Shown here: in pieces, positions 17,839 to 26,715 of the stretch | How the letters are laid out: every line of letters begins with the position of its first letter | How positions within the stretch are numbered: position 1 is the stretch's first letter | Source: Spirosoma rhododendri | Lineage (GTDB): Bacteria; Bacteroidota; Bacteroidia; Cytophagales; Spirosomataceae | Direction of reading: 5' to 3' | NCBI RefSeq assembly: GCF_012849055.1 | Contig: NZ_CP051677.1 | Span: forward strand, 3,797,001-3,861,000 | DNA length: 64,000 bases | Made by a program: the position numbers and the translations under genes | Notes under the pieces: model-generated | The model's input: only the letters and a program-made list of their open reading frames with translations | Told to the model about the DNA's origin: nothing | The model's database searches: none

Positions 17839-18797
17839 ACCAGTGGTCCGTGTTGCCCCTGCCGGCTTTTGTAGCCCTGTAGGGGCGAATAGCTCTGCGT
17901 TTGTTTGCTGTAGTAACCGGTGCCGTCGTAGGGTCGGCGGTTGGGGTCTTCCTTGCAGGCGTCGGTGCAGGTACCTTCGTGGGTGTGGCCGCAGTCGTCG
18001 CAGAGGGTCACGTGGTTGTTGCAGGCCGGGCTGGCGCAGTTGATAAGGCGACTCGTGGGGGTGCCGCAGCGGTAGCAGGTCGAAATAACCGTTGGGTTTA
18101 CTTCGTTGATCGGTACCGCCAGCCGATTATCGAACACATAGCATTCGCCGTCGAAGCCTTCGCCCCCCGCTTCCATGCCGTATTTGATGATACCGCCGTG
18201 CAACTGATACACGTTCTCAAACCCCTGCGACAGCAGATAGGCCGACGCTTTCTCGCACTTGATACCGCCGGTGCAGTAGGTGATGATTTTTTTGTCGCGC
18301 AGATGGTCGAGTTCGTGGACGTGGTCGGGCAGGTCGCGCAGGTTCTCCATGTCGAAGGTGACGGCTCCGCTGAACTTGCCCACCGCGTGCTCATAGTTCG
18401 ACCGCATATCGACCAGTACCACGTCGGGGTCGTTTTTCATGCGCTGAAACTCGGCCGGTTCGAGGTGAATACCCGTTTGCCGCAGCGGGTCGACGGGCAG
18501 GTCGGAATGCACGATTTCGGCTTTCGTACGGACGTGTAGCTTCTGAAACGCGTGGACGTCGCTTTCGTCGACTTTGAAGTCGATACCGGCAAAGCGCGGG
18601 TCGGCGTGGAGCGTTGCCATGTACTGCTCGCAGTCGGCAGCCAGCCCCGACACCGTGCCGTTGAGCCCTTCGGCGGCTACGATCACCCGCCCCAGCAGGT
18701 TCAGTTCCAGACAGAGCCGGTGGTGCTCGTCGCGGTACTGATCGGGGTTCTCGATGGGCGAATAGATGTAATAAAGCAGGACGCGGTACGGTTTCAT
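17835..18797 (-). CDS. trhO: tRNA uridine(34) hydroxylase / rhodanese-related protein TrhO (UPF0176, YceA)
   Basis: A 320-residue protein with the N-terminal UPF0176 domain (RVIVAAEGLNGTVSG), a rhodanese domain with the active-site loop YCTGGIKCEKA, and a C-terminal cysteine-rich region (CYRCGTP, CASPACNNHVTLCDDC). TrhO hydroxylates U34 of certain tRNAs, using oxygen, on the way to 5-methoxyuridine or cmo5U. A perfect TATTTTTG box on the minus strand at 18802-18809 lies only 4 bp before the ATG, so the transcript may be leaderless. It is divergent from the kinase gene. Confidence 0.9.
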   Translation of the reverse strand: MKPYRVLLYYIYSPIENPDQYRDEHHRLCLELNLLGRVIVAAEGLNGTVSGLAADCEQYMATLHADPRFAGIDFKVDESDVHAFQKLHVRTKAEIVHSDLPVDPLRQTGIHLEPAEFQRMKNDPDVVLVDMRSNYEHAVGKFSGAVTFDMENLRDLPDHVHELDHLRDKKIITYCTGGIKCEKASAYLLSQGFENVYQLHGGIIKYGMEAGGEGFDGECYVFDNRLAVPINEVNPTVISTCYRCGTPTSRLINCASPACNNHVTLCDDCGHTHEGTCTDACKEDPNRRPYDGTGYYSKQTQSYSPLQGYKSRQGQHGPLV

Positions 18798-18801
18798 AGT
18801 A

Positions 18802-18809
18802 CAAAAATA
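18802..18809 (-). promoter_or_regulatory. Candidate -7 box of trhO, implying a leaderless transcript
   Basis: Minus-strand TATTTTTG fits TAnnTTTG exactly and ends 4 bp before the trhO ATG (18795-18797). If used, transcription would start at or within a few bases of the start codon. Confidence 0.45.
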
Positions 18810-18853
18810 AACCCATTTGCCCGGACTTGGTTCCTCAGTAGGGAGGAGACACT

Positions 18854-19495
18854 ATGCACATCGCGATTACGGGAAATATCGGGGCGGGTAAGACGACACT
18901 GGCTGAACAACTGGCTCGGCACTACGACTGGGACGTACTTTACGAAGCAGTAGCCGGAAACCCGTATCTGGCCGATTTTTACGCCGACATGCCCCGCTGG
19001 GCGTTCAGCCTACAGGTTTATTTCCTGAACAGTCGGTTTACGCAGATGCGCCGGATCAGGGCACTGAAGCAGGAACCCGGCGGGGGGCGCACCGTTATTC
19101 AGGACCGGACGATCTACGAGGACTCGGCCATTTTCGCCCGGAATCTGTATCAGGCCGGCACAATGACCGAACGCGATTACCAGACCTACCGGGGCGTATT
19201 CGACAATATGATGAGTCTGGTGGAGCCGCCCGACCTGATGCTTTACCTGCGGGCTGGCCTGCCCAAGTTGCAACAGCAAATTCAGAAGCGGGGACGCTCG
19301 TTTGAGCAGTCGATCACCGCCGATTATCTGGGGCGGTTAAACCAGCTATACGACGAGTTTATAGCCACCTATACGGGCGGGGCGCTATTGACTATCGATG
19401 TCGATCAGCTCGATTATGTCGCGAATCCCGCCGATTTTGCGGCCATTACGGCGCAGATTGATGCATGGCTGGCCACACGAACCAGGAGTGCGTAA
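18854..19495 (+). CDS. Deoxynucleoside kinase family protein
   Basis: A 213-residue nucleoside salvage kinase that phosphorylates deoxynucleosides with ATP. Visible are the P-loop GNIGAGKTT (7-15), the DRTIYEDSAIFA motif equivalent to the (D/E)RS substrate/lid region (about 80) and the LID arginines (KRGRSFEQ). An unusually good Shine-Dalgarno sequence for this phylum, GGGAGGAGA (18841-18849), fixes the start at 18854. It is divergent from trhO with only 56 bp between start codons. Confidence 0.9.
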   Translation: MHIAITGNIGAGKTTLAEQLARHYDWDVLYEAVAGNPYLADFYADMPRWAFSLQVYFLNSRFTQMRRIRALKQEPGGGRTVIQDRTIYEDSAIFARNLYQAGTMTERDYQTYRGVFDNMMSLVEPPDLMLYLRAGLPKLQQQIQKRGRSFEQSITADYLGRLNQLYDEFIATYTGGALLTIDVDQLDYVANPADFAAITAQIDAWLATRTRSA

Positions 19496-19510
19496 GCAAG
19501 CCGGAATTTA

Positions 19511-19974
19511 CTACGATAGCCCCCACTGCTGCGAGAAACTGGCGGTCAGCTGCGTTAGCTGCGTGTACGTATTCGGCTTGGTCACAAATTGATTAGCCCC
19601 AACGCCAGCGATTTGTCGCGGTCGTCGGAGTTGGACGAGGTCGTCATCATCACAACGGGAATGTTGGCGTAGGCCAACTGGCTGCGGATCTGTCGCAGTG
19701 TATCGAACCCATCCAGACCGGGCATGTTGATGTCCAGAATAATCAGCCGGGGCGCTGTTTCGCTTTCGCTCAGCCGCGTGAGCAGCGACGCGCCGTCGGT
19801 CAGGGGCAGCACGTTGACGGCGGGCGTCATCACGCCGAAGGCCAGTTCAATAAACGTCTGATCATCATCGTCGTCATCAACGACCCAAACGGTTGGTACC
19901 AACTCCGGACTGGTCCGGCTTAGCTGGGTACCGTTGCCGTTACTATCGATATCAGTAGGCTGGTACGTGTTCAT
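19511..19974 (-). CDS. Single-domain response regulator (one frameshift)
   Basis: A CheY-like receiver preceded by about 35 unstructured residues. Seen are the acidic pocket VWVVDDDDDDQTF, the phospho-acceptor strand RLIILDINMPGLDGF and the switch Thr in VVMMTTSS. The frame breaks at the CCCC run 19597-19600 (coding GGGG in TTGGGGCTA). Adding one G continues as ALGANQFVTKPNTYTQL to a TAG at 19511-19513, restoring the conserved Lys-Pro and giving 154 residues. I chose ATG 19974; the frame is open further upstream, but that part reads as noncoding AT-rich DNA. No kinase is adjacent. Two-component output by protein contact is likely. Confidence 0.75.
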
Positions 19975-20040
19975 ATAGATTGACGGTGTGTTGGAAAGAG
20001 GAGTCTGCTCGTGGGAGCGGGAAGTAAAGATGTTGAGTAA

Positions 20041-20073
20041 AAGGCACACGTCCAAGTGATTGTGCCTCTTTTT
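20041..20073. terminator. Probable bidirectional terminator
   Basis: AGGCACA (20042-20048) pairs with TGTGCCT (20061-20067), with T-rich flanks on both strands (TCTTTTT to the right). It lies about 185 bp downstream of the TraG-like gene on the minus strand and upstream of the response regulator. Confidence 0.5.
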
Positions 20074-20256
20074 AATATATACATAACAAATTGCAGGCCA
20101 GTCATTTAGATGTATATACGTATAGATGCTGGTCGGGTAGTCAGGCAACGTAAATTTACTGGTCGGCAGATGGCCTGTCGACCCACGGGATAACCATAGA
20201 AATCAGATCGCTGCGCAACCGACTGGCTACCCGACGATCCGATTTCTGTGCCACTA

Positions 20257-21596
20257 TTAACCCCGGCCGGGGCCGGTCGTATCTGTACCCATTGAGCCGC
20301 TGCGCTGGTAGAACGGATTGGGGTCGAAACGAGTCTGGTAGGCGGGATCGGTCAGGTAGTTGACTTTGCGGGAGAAGATCGACTCGCCGTCCAGCAGCAA
20401 CAACTGCTGGTCGGAGCGGAGTTTCTGTACGTGATGGGCCGGTGTTCCGGTCACGAACTCGACGCGCCGGGCGATCTGCGTGTTTTTACAGCCAAAGAAT
20501 TGCAGCACTCCACAGTTGTTCATCAGCGTCTGCCAGTCGTCGGGGAAGTTGGATTCGAGTTGCTGAAAATCCTGCCAGATCGTCCAGCATTTCAGCCCAT
20601 AGCCCCGGCACAGCGTGATGATACTGTAGAGGTAGGCGAAATGGCCCAGCTGACCCGCTTCGTCGAGCATAAACAGCGTTTGCTGATCGGGGATCGTGAC
20701 GCGGCTGGTGATGGTCTTGAGCAGTACCCCGATCCAGAGTTTCAGCAACGCCCGGTGCGACACCAGTTTGTCGGGCGGCACGATGATGTAGATCGACAGG
20801 GGCTTGCCGTCGCGAAAGTCGACCAGCTTAAACGACGACTGACTGGTGACCCGGTTAACGTCTTCGCTCAGGAAAGCTGTCAGGTAAGAGTTTGCGGTTG
20901 CCAGGGTGCTGGGGCGGGTATTCTGGTCGGGCATAGCCAGAAACGCCGACAACTGATGGTAGGCGGCTTTGGGAATTTGCTTGCCATGGGTATCGAGGAT
21001 GAGCGCCAGCCGATAGATGACATCACTATCGAACAAAATATCGCGTACGGTAGCCAGATTACGCTCTTCGGGTGGGCATACCGTCGCTACGTAGCCGATC
21101 ACACCCGCCAGCAACGAGGTGGCCGTAATGTCCCAGAAAGGTTCTTTGTGGCCTTTCTGCCCCTGCGAGAACAGTTCGGCCATGAGTTGTGCTTCGGTTT
21201 CGACGTCGATGCCGGGCAGGTCGAACACATCCATCACGTTGAGGGCATCGGACGTTTTTTCGTTGACCCCAAACGGATTGAGCCGGATGACGTGCTGCCC
21301 CATTTCGCGCCGGGCGCGGGCGCTCACCTGATAGTTTTCGCCTTTTGGGTCGAGCACGACCACCGAGCCGGGGTACGTGAGCAGCGTTGGAATCACGACT
21401 CCGCGCCCTTTGCCCGTACCGGTTGGCGCAACGGTCATCAGGTGCGCCGTACCATCGTAATAAATCGGATCGTGCGGGGCGGGTTCGTCGGGGGCAGCCG
21501 GGGGCGGTGGAAGCCCGTAATCGGTGTTGACGGCAGACTAGCCGGTGGATCGTCGGTTTTATAGCCGACAAGCAGGGGTGTGACATCGAAAGACAT
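20257..21596 (-). CDS. TraG/VirD4-type conjugative coupling ATPase (one frameshift near the start)
   Basis: A VirD4/TraG-like ATPase that in conjugation docks DNA to a type IV secretion channel. The Walker A region is APTGTGKGRGVVIPTLL, followed by VVLDPKGENY; Walker B is TLFMLDEAGQLG. The first 20 residues (from ATG 21596, MSFDVTPLLVGYKTDDPPAS) and the rest (AVNTDYGLPPPPAAPDEPAP onward) are in different frames; the break lies at about 21535-21550. One inserted base gives 446 residues. Unlike the other breaks here it is not in a long G run. The N-terminal TM helices of classical VirD4 are missing and no other transfer gene is nearby, so this is an orphan or a special subfamily. Confidence 0.75.
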
Positions 21597-21773
21597 GGAG
21601 AGAGCGTTAAACCCTAAATGTATTCGAAAGGCCGTATGCTCCGACTTGAAAAAATGATTAAATTTTTACTCTAGTAAGTTGATTGTCAAACAGAAGATGG
21701 TTTGTCAGGCCGCCAGTTGGAGTGGCGGGTGTAGCGGTCCCGATGGGTGTAACAGATGCCGGGCAAAGTACCG

Positions 21774-24700
21774 TCACTTGAAAATGAAGTTGTACGACAG
21801 CGACGCAATAGGCGTGGCAAAAATCTGGAGCTGATACGAGTTGGTTTTACCGTTTTCCGTGCGGAAAAATACCGAGTACGCGTTCCGGCGACCGTACAGA
21901 TTGTAGATCGTAAAAGCCCATTTACCCTGCCAGCGCCGGTTTTGCAGACTGGGGTTATAGATATTCCAGACGAAATCGAGCCGGTGGTAATCGGGCAAGC
22001 GGGCCTGATTCCGAACGCCGTAGTACGGGTACTGCGCCCCGTCGATGGTCACATAACCGGTTGGGGCGGTGTAGGGTCGGCCGGTGCTGTAGGCAAACGT
22101 AAAACCGAAACTGTTGTGCTTGTCGACGTCGAACGTCAGCGACGCGTTGACCGTATGGGGGCGGTCGTAATTGGCGCGGTACCAGGCCCCGCCGTTGATG
22201 TTCTGCTCGATGGTCGGCCCCTCGTAGACCTGATTAAACGTGCGGGCGTAGGTGTAGTTGAGCCAGCCCGTCATCTCGCCCCGCTTCTTGGAAATCATCG
22301 TTTCAACGCCGTACGAACGGCTGCGGCCCTGCAATAGCTGGGCTTCGGGGTAAGGTTGCAGCAGGAAGTCGGCTCCCGGCCGGTAGTCGATGCTGTTCTC
22401 AGTGCTGCGCCAGTAACCCTCCACCGTCAGTTCGTAGATGTCTTTGTGGAAGGTCATAAAATACCCAGCCGACACAAGCTGACTGACCTGCGGGCGGATG
22501 TTGGCGTCGGCGGTTTTCCAGCGTGAGGTGGGCAGGGGCGTGGTGGTGTTGGTGACGACCTGTAAATACTGCCGCATCAGGTTATACCCAAACTTGACCG
22601 ATGCCGTGGGACTGAGCGAGTAGCGGATACCCAGCCGGGGCTCGAAGCCGCCGTACTGTTTGCTGACCTGCCCGGCCCCGTAGCGTACCGAGTCAATTAC
22701 CGACAGTTCGTCGCGCGGCTGACCGGGGAGGTACCGGCGCACAAGCGAAGGACCGAGTGCCAGAAAATGGGAGTAGCGCAGCCCCGCCGATACCGCCAGA
22801 TCGGGCGTAATGCTTCGTTCGTAATCGGCGTACGCGGCCAGTTCCAGCCCGTTTTCGGTGGGTGTTGTAATGTAATTGACCCGGTCGCTGGCACCGGGTA
22901 GCAGCGTGCCGGGCTGAATCCGGTACTGCGTGCCACTCAGGCCGACTTCCAGCTTCTGATTGGTAAACTGATAGTTGAGGTTCGACTTGATTTGCCGCTG
23001 TCGTACAGCGGAATACAGCGTGACGGTGTTTGTCGAGTTGAGTTCGGGAGCCAGAATTTTTGGGACGTAATCGACCCAGACCGCCGACGTTTGAAGCGAC
23101 GTGCGGGGCGAAAACGTGTGAAACCAGCGGGCCATCCCGTTGATGGTCTGGTGGTCGTAGCGGGTGGTGGTACCGTTGACGTTGGGCAGGCTGGCCAGCA
23201 GTGACGTTTGGAATTCGTCTTTGCTGTAGTAGCCCGTCGCGGTCAGCGTATTGCGGTCGTCGATGCGCCAGAACAGCTTGGTTACGCCGTCGCCGAAACG
23301 GGCGCGGATACCCGCCAGCCGATTAGATATTCTGGGTAAGAGAAAGTCATTGAAGGCCCCGCGCCCGGCCACGAGTAGCCCCAGCTTACCTTTCACAATG
23401 GGAATGTCGGCCGTGAGCCGGTTAGAGACGAAACTGACGCCCCCCGATAACTGAAACTGGTCGAGGTTGGGGTTGCGCAGTGATACGTCGAGTACCGAAG
23501 CCGCCCGCCCGCCAAACCGCGCCGGTACGTTGCCTTTGTAGAGGTCTACCGTGCTCAGTACGTCGGTGGGAAAGACCGAGAACAGGCCGAACATGTGCGT
23601 CGGGTTGAAAATGGGCGTTTCGTCCAGCAGAATCAGGTTCTGATCGGTGGTGCCGCCCCGGATATTGACCCCGTTGCTGGCTTCGCCCACGCTCGTCACG
23701 CCCGGCAACGATTGCAGGCCCCGCAGCAGATCGACTTCGCCCAGCGCGGCCGGTAGCTTGCGTAGCGTGGCAATGTTGATCTGGCTGACGCCCAGCAGTG
23801 GTTGCCGGATTGTCTGGTCAAATCCTTTCGTGGTTACCACCACTTCTTCCAGCTGACTGGCAACCGACACCATGTTGATGTCGACCCGAAGGGCACCGGT
23901 ATTGCTCACCTGTACGATTTTCCGGACGGGCGTGTAGCCAACCAACCGGGTTACCAGCACGTGTTCCCCGGCGGTCAGGTCGATGTTGTATTGCCCCCGG
24001 TCGTTGGTACTGGTGCCGGTCAGGTGTCGCCGGTAATCGACAACAATCGCGACCCCGGCCAGCGGTGTTCCCGTAGCCGAATCCCGTACGACGCCCGTGA
24101 CCAGCCCGCCCGGTCCGCTGACATAGACGGGTGCCTGCCGAACAACCTGTTTTTCGGGCCGACGGCTGCTAACCGGTTTGTCGGCTGGTTTTAGAGCGGC
24201 TGGACTGGAGTTTGTTGCGGGTGCCGAAGCCGTACTAGCTGAGTTGGCTGGTGACGTTGTCGGTGTCGAAGCTGGTACCGATGGGGGTATGGCCGGAAGG
24301 GTTGGTGGAGCGGTCTGAGTTGCCGATGGCGAAACGGGCGGTGGGGGTGAAGAGGCCGCTAATTCGCCAATCCAGGTTGTCAGCCTGTCAATCCATTTGT
24401 CGAGCGGAATAGACAGAGCGTTGGGGTCGGTGGCGTTGGCCGGGTAGCTATGTTGTTCGGTGGGCCGACCAGCGCGTAGCCAATCCTGATACAGTTGACT
24501 CTGCGCCAGTAGTACCGGCTGGGTTTGATTGGTAGCCGTAACCAGAAACAAAGGTGGCGTGGTAGGCTGAACGGTGGGGGTTGATTGCGTCGTGATATCC
24601 GGGTCGATCAGGGCCAGAAACGCGGGGCGTAGGGTCCCGTCTGACGTTGTTCCCAGCCGCAGCGCGATGGTACCGCCAGCCGCAAAGCCAAGCAGGCCAA

Positions 24701-25307
24701 TTCGGTCTGGCTGAATACCCAGGTCCGTCGAATGTTGCCGGAGGTAGGTCAGGGCCGTAGCACCATCAGCAACGGCCCGTGTTAGCGCGCTGTCGCGAAC
24801 GGATGCTGGCAATTGCGGGAGCGGGTCGGTACTGCTGCCGACCGGTCGCTGAGCGAGCCGGTATTTAACGACGAAGGCCGCCACGCCATTCTCCGCGAGC
24901 TGCTGCGCTACAAATACCCCCTGTTCATCGATAAACAGTCGACTCAGTCCCCCGCCGGGAAAAATCAGCACAGACCGGCCCGTAGCCCGCGCCGGGTCGG
25001 GGAGGTAAGCGGTCAGCGTAGGCGAGCTGACGTTGTACACGACCCGGTTGAACGACCGGTCGGGCTGGGTCGTTTCCGGTCGTAGCCCGGCACCGAGTGT
25101 CGGACCACCGAGTGTCGGACCACCGAGTGTCGGACCACCGAGTGTCGGACCACCGAGTGTCGGACCACCGAGTGTCGGACCACCGAGTGTCGGACCGTTG
25201 TACAGACGTATCTCGGTCTGGGCCAGTGTCGCCGTTGCCATCGACAACACCAGCAGCAACGACCAGATGATTTGCCGAAAGCGGTAGGGTATAAATCGCT
25301 GAATCAT
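21774..25307 (-). CDS. TonB-dependent receptor with N-terminal inactive esterase domain and GPTLG repeats
   Basis: A 1177-residue chimera. Order: signal peptide (1-30), TEIRLYN, seven GPTLG pentapeptides (38-72), an alpha/beta-hydrolase domain like acetylxylan or BD-FAE esterases (about 73-316; oxyanion region IFPGGG, nucleophile elbow GLLGFAAGG), a Pro/Thr/Ser/Ala linker (about 319-395), a carboxypeptidase-like regulatory domain (about 403-485), a TonB plug (NGVNIRGGTTDQNLILLDE) and a 22-strand-type barrel. The catalytic Ser is Ala209, and the usual Asp and His motifs are replaced (TATNQT; no GGHG), so the esterase is probably dead and may bind a glycan or ester. No typical TonB box was noted. 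It lies 17 bp after the DUF4249 gene, its likely partner. Confidence 0.85.
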   Translation of the reverse strand: MIQRFIPYRFRQIIWSLLLVLSMATATLAQTEIRLYNGPTLGGPTLGGPTLGGPTLGGPTLGGPTLGGPTLGAGLRPETTQPDRSFNRVVYNVSSPTLTAYLPDPARATGRSVLIFPGGGLSRLFIDEQGVFVAQQLAENGVAAFVVKYRLAQRPVGSSTDPLPQLPASVRDSALTRAVADGATALTYLRQHSTDLGIQPDRIGLLGFAAGGTIALRLGTTSDGTLRPAFLALIDPDITTQSTPTVQPTTPPLFLVTATNQTQPVLLAQSQLYQDWLRAGRPTEQHSYPANATDPNALSIPLDKWIDRLTTWIGELAASSPPPPVSPSATQTAPPTLPAIPPSVPASTPTTSPANSASTASAPATNSSPAALKPADKPVSSRRPEKQVVRQAPVYVSGPGGLVTGVVRDSATGTPLAGVAIVVDYRRHLTGTSTNDRGQYNIDLTAGEHVLVTRLVGYTPVRKIVQVSNTGALRVDINMVSVASQLEEVVVTTKGFDQTIRQPLLGVSQINIATLRKLPAALGEVDLLRGLQSLPGVTSVGEASNGVNIRGGTTDQNLILLDETPIFNPTHMFGLFSVFPTDVLSTVDLYKGNVPARFGGRAASVLDVSLRNPNLDQFQLSGGVSFVSNRLTADIPIVKGKLGLLVAGRGAFNDFLLPRISNRLAGIRARFGDGVTKLFWRIDDRNTLTATGYYSKDEFQTSLLASLPNVNGTTTRYDHQTINGMARWFHTFSPRTSLQTSAVWVDYVPKILAPELNSTNTVTLYSAVRQRQIKSNLNYQFTNQKLEVGLSGTQYRIQPGTLLPGASDRVNYITTPTENGLELAAYADYERSITPDLAVSAGLRYSHFLALGPSLVRRYLPGQPRDELSVIDSVRYGAGQVSKQYGGFEPRLGIRYSLSPTASVKFGYNLMRQYLQVVTNTTTPLPTSRWKTADANIRPQVSQLVSAGYFMTFHKDIYELTVEGYWRSTENSIDYRPGADFLLQPYPEAQLLQGRSRSYGVETMISKKRGEMTGWLNYTYARTFNQVYEGPTIEQNINGGAWYRANYDRPHTVNASLTFDVDKHNSFGFTFAYSTGRPYTAPTGYVTIDGAQYPYYGVRNQARLPDYHRLDFVWNIYNPSLQNRRWQGKWAFTIYNLYGRRNAYSVFFRTENGKTNSYQLQIFATPIASLSYNFIFK
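25092..25196. repeat. Seven perfect 15-bp tandem repeats encoding GPTLG
   Basis: The unit ACCGAGTGTCGGACC is repeated seven times without a mismatch. It is in frame, so copy-number change would lengthen or shorten the receptor by 5 residues per unit without breaking it. Confidence 0.97.
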
Positions 25308-25324
25308 AGGGTGTCGATGACGAG

Positions 25325-26500
25325 TTACTGGTTCCAGCCTTCGGGAATCAAATCAGTACGGGTAGCACTCGGCACGCAGAGGGCCGATGGGATGCCCGTA
25401 CCAAAGGTTGAACCACCACCGGGATCGACGTTGGGTAGCCGACCGGTCTGGGCGTAGAACAACCCCTGATACCGGCCCGCGCCCGTTACGTTCTGCCGCT
25501 TGAGCTTGTACCGGCTAACGGCTACTGAGGCCGCCGTAAAGTACCCCACAACGTTCTCCTGCACGTTATTCAGGTTTTTTACATTGCCGGAGATGGGGGC
25601 GGGGGGCGAGTCGGCCAGCGTACCCGTGTTTTGCACCTGATCGGCAAACAGTTTGTAATAGCGATACGCATCCGCCGAAATCGACAGTTGCTCAATGACG
25701 ATCAGCGCCGGATCGAGCTGGTAAATGGGAATACTGGCCACTTTATGCCCGACCTGTGTCTGTCCGTTGGTATAGATATCGGAAAACGTATCGATGGCGG
25801 TGCTGTAGAAAATATCCCAGCATTGGCTCCGGCAGGCGTAGTCGTACAGGTTGCTGTAGACCAGCGATTGGTCGGGCACGCAGCCAACGACGTCGAGCGG
25901 GCCCGCGCCCACCGGCCCAATGTCGCGGACCATATAACGCCCCTGTTTGCAGGTGGCACACCACAGCTGCGTTTCGTAGAGCCGCCAGCGCCACAGGTAG
26001 AAATTGCGGGTACCGGCGGGGTCCTGAAAATCGATGTACACGTCGTTGGCCGGAATGGGCGTTCCGTCGGCGCGGACGGTTGGGCCGGTCGGCGTAAACT
26101 GATCGTACGCCCGTTGAATAGCGGGGGCGACCGTCATGGATTCGACCGTCGATGCGTAGGATTCGCCTTCTTCGGTCGTAAAGCGTAGTTGGTAGCGGCT
26201 ACCCACCTTGCCCCGGAAGTCGGCCGGAAACGCGTAAACGCCGGGCTGCGATTCGGTCAGTCGGATCGTTGTTGCCTCATCCACCCGTACGTCGACCTGC
26301 GCCCGTCGAATGGGCGTAACGACGTCGGCGCTGTCGCGTTTCGAGCGCGACCGGCTCAGGCTGATTGTCTGTGTTTCGGGCAGGTCGGTAATCATGCCGC
26401 TGACAACCACCAAATCCGCATCGAGCGACAGCTTCGGGTCGTAAGCACTGACGCAGCCCAGCATCAGCCAAATGAGGAGAAGGGAGAGGAGTTTGGGCAT
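25325..26500 (-). CDS. DUF4249 lipoprotein, partner of the TonB receptor
   Basis: A 391-residue lipoprotein (lipobox LMLGC, Cys16) with the DUF4249 pattern: an N-terminal beta domain (VVVSGMITDLPETQTISLSR) followed by a larger domain with paired cysteines (LWCATCKQGRY; YACRSQCWD) and a C-terminal region with YFTAASVAV. DUF4249 genes regularly sit next to TonB receptors in this phylum and are thought to be surface-exposed accessory proteins, by analogy with SusD. It lies 17 bp upstream of the receptor gene on the same strand, so the two are co-transcribed. Confidence 0.85.
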   Translation of the reverse strand: MPKLLSLLLIWLMLGCVSAYDPKLSLDADLVVVSGMITDLPETQTISLSRSRSKRDSADVVTPIRRAQVDVRVDEATTIRLTESQPGVYAFPADFRGKVGSRYQLRFTTEEGESYASTVESMTVAPAIQRAYDQFTPTGPTVRADGTPIPANDVYIDFQDPAGTRNFYLWRWRLYETQLWCATCKQGRYMVRDIGPVGAGPLDVVGCVPDQSLVYSNLYDYACRSQCWDIFYSTAIDTFSDIYTNGQTQVGHKVASIPIYQLDPALIVIEQLSISADAYRYYKLFADQVQNTGTLADSPPAPISGNVKNLNNVQENVVGYFTAASVAVSRYKLKRQNVTGAGRYQGLFYAQTGRLPNVDPGGGSTFGTGIPSALCVPSATRTDLIPEGWNQ

Positions 26501-26504
26501 GGAA

Positions 26505-26632
26505 GTTTGTGGTTTGTAGTTTGTTGTTTGGTTGTCCCCGGCAGCTTCTAGCTGTCGGAGCCGTCAGGCTAAATCCAGTGGCCAGATTAGCCGCTGGCGC
26601 GGCTCCGACAGCAGGATGCTGCCGGGGACAAT
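26505..26632. repeat. Composite multi-stem intergenic element (GTTTGTAGTTTG plus GTCCCCGGCAGC families)
   Basis: It begins with GTTTGTGGTTTGTAGTTT (26505-26522; same phrase at 12549). Nested stems follow: TTGTCCCCGGCAGC 26532-26545 with 26618-26631; GCTGTCGGAGCCG 26551-26563 with 26600-26612 (perfect 13 bp); GGCTAA 26567-26572 with TTAGCC 26587-26592. It lies between the propeller lipoprotein and DUF4249 genes on the minus strand, just upstream of the DUF4249 ATG. Confidence 0.7.
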
Positions 26633-26715
26633 CAAATTGCTTCCATGTAGTTTGAGTTTTGTAGGCCGTCAGGCGAGTTATGCGTCAGCCAACCTTAACC
26701 CTTAAACCGCTTTGC

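Noticed and set aside
19975..20148. An extra 58 residues at the N-terminus of the response regulator
   Set aside because: This part is AT-rich and contains the terminator-like hairpin; the receiver homology begins well after the ATG at 19974.
25092..25196. Operator sites formed by the 15-bp repeats
   Set aside because: They lie inside the coding frame and encode a regular pentapeptide; a coding repeat is the simpler reading.
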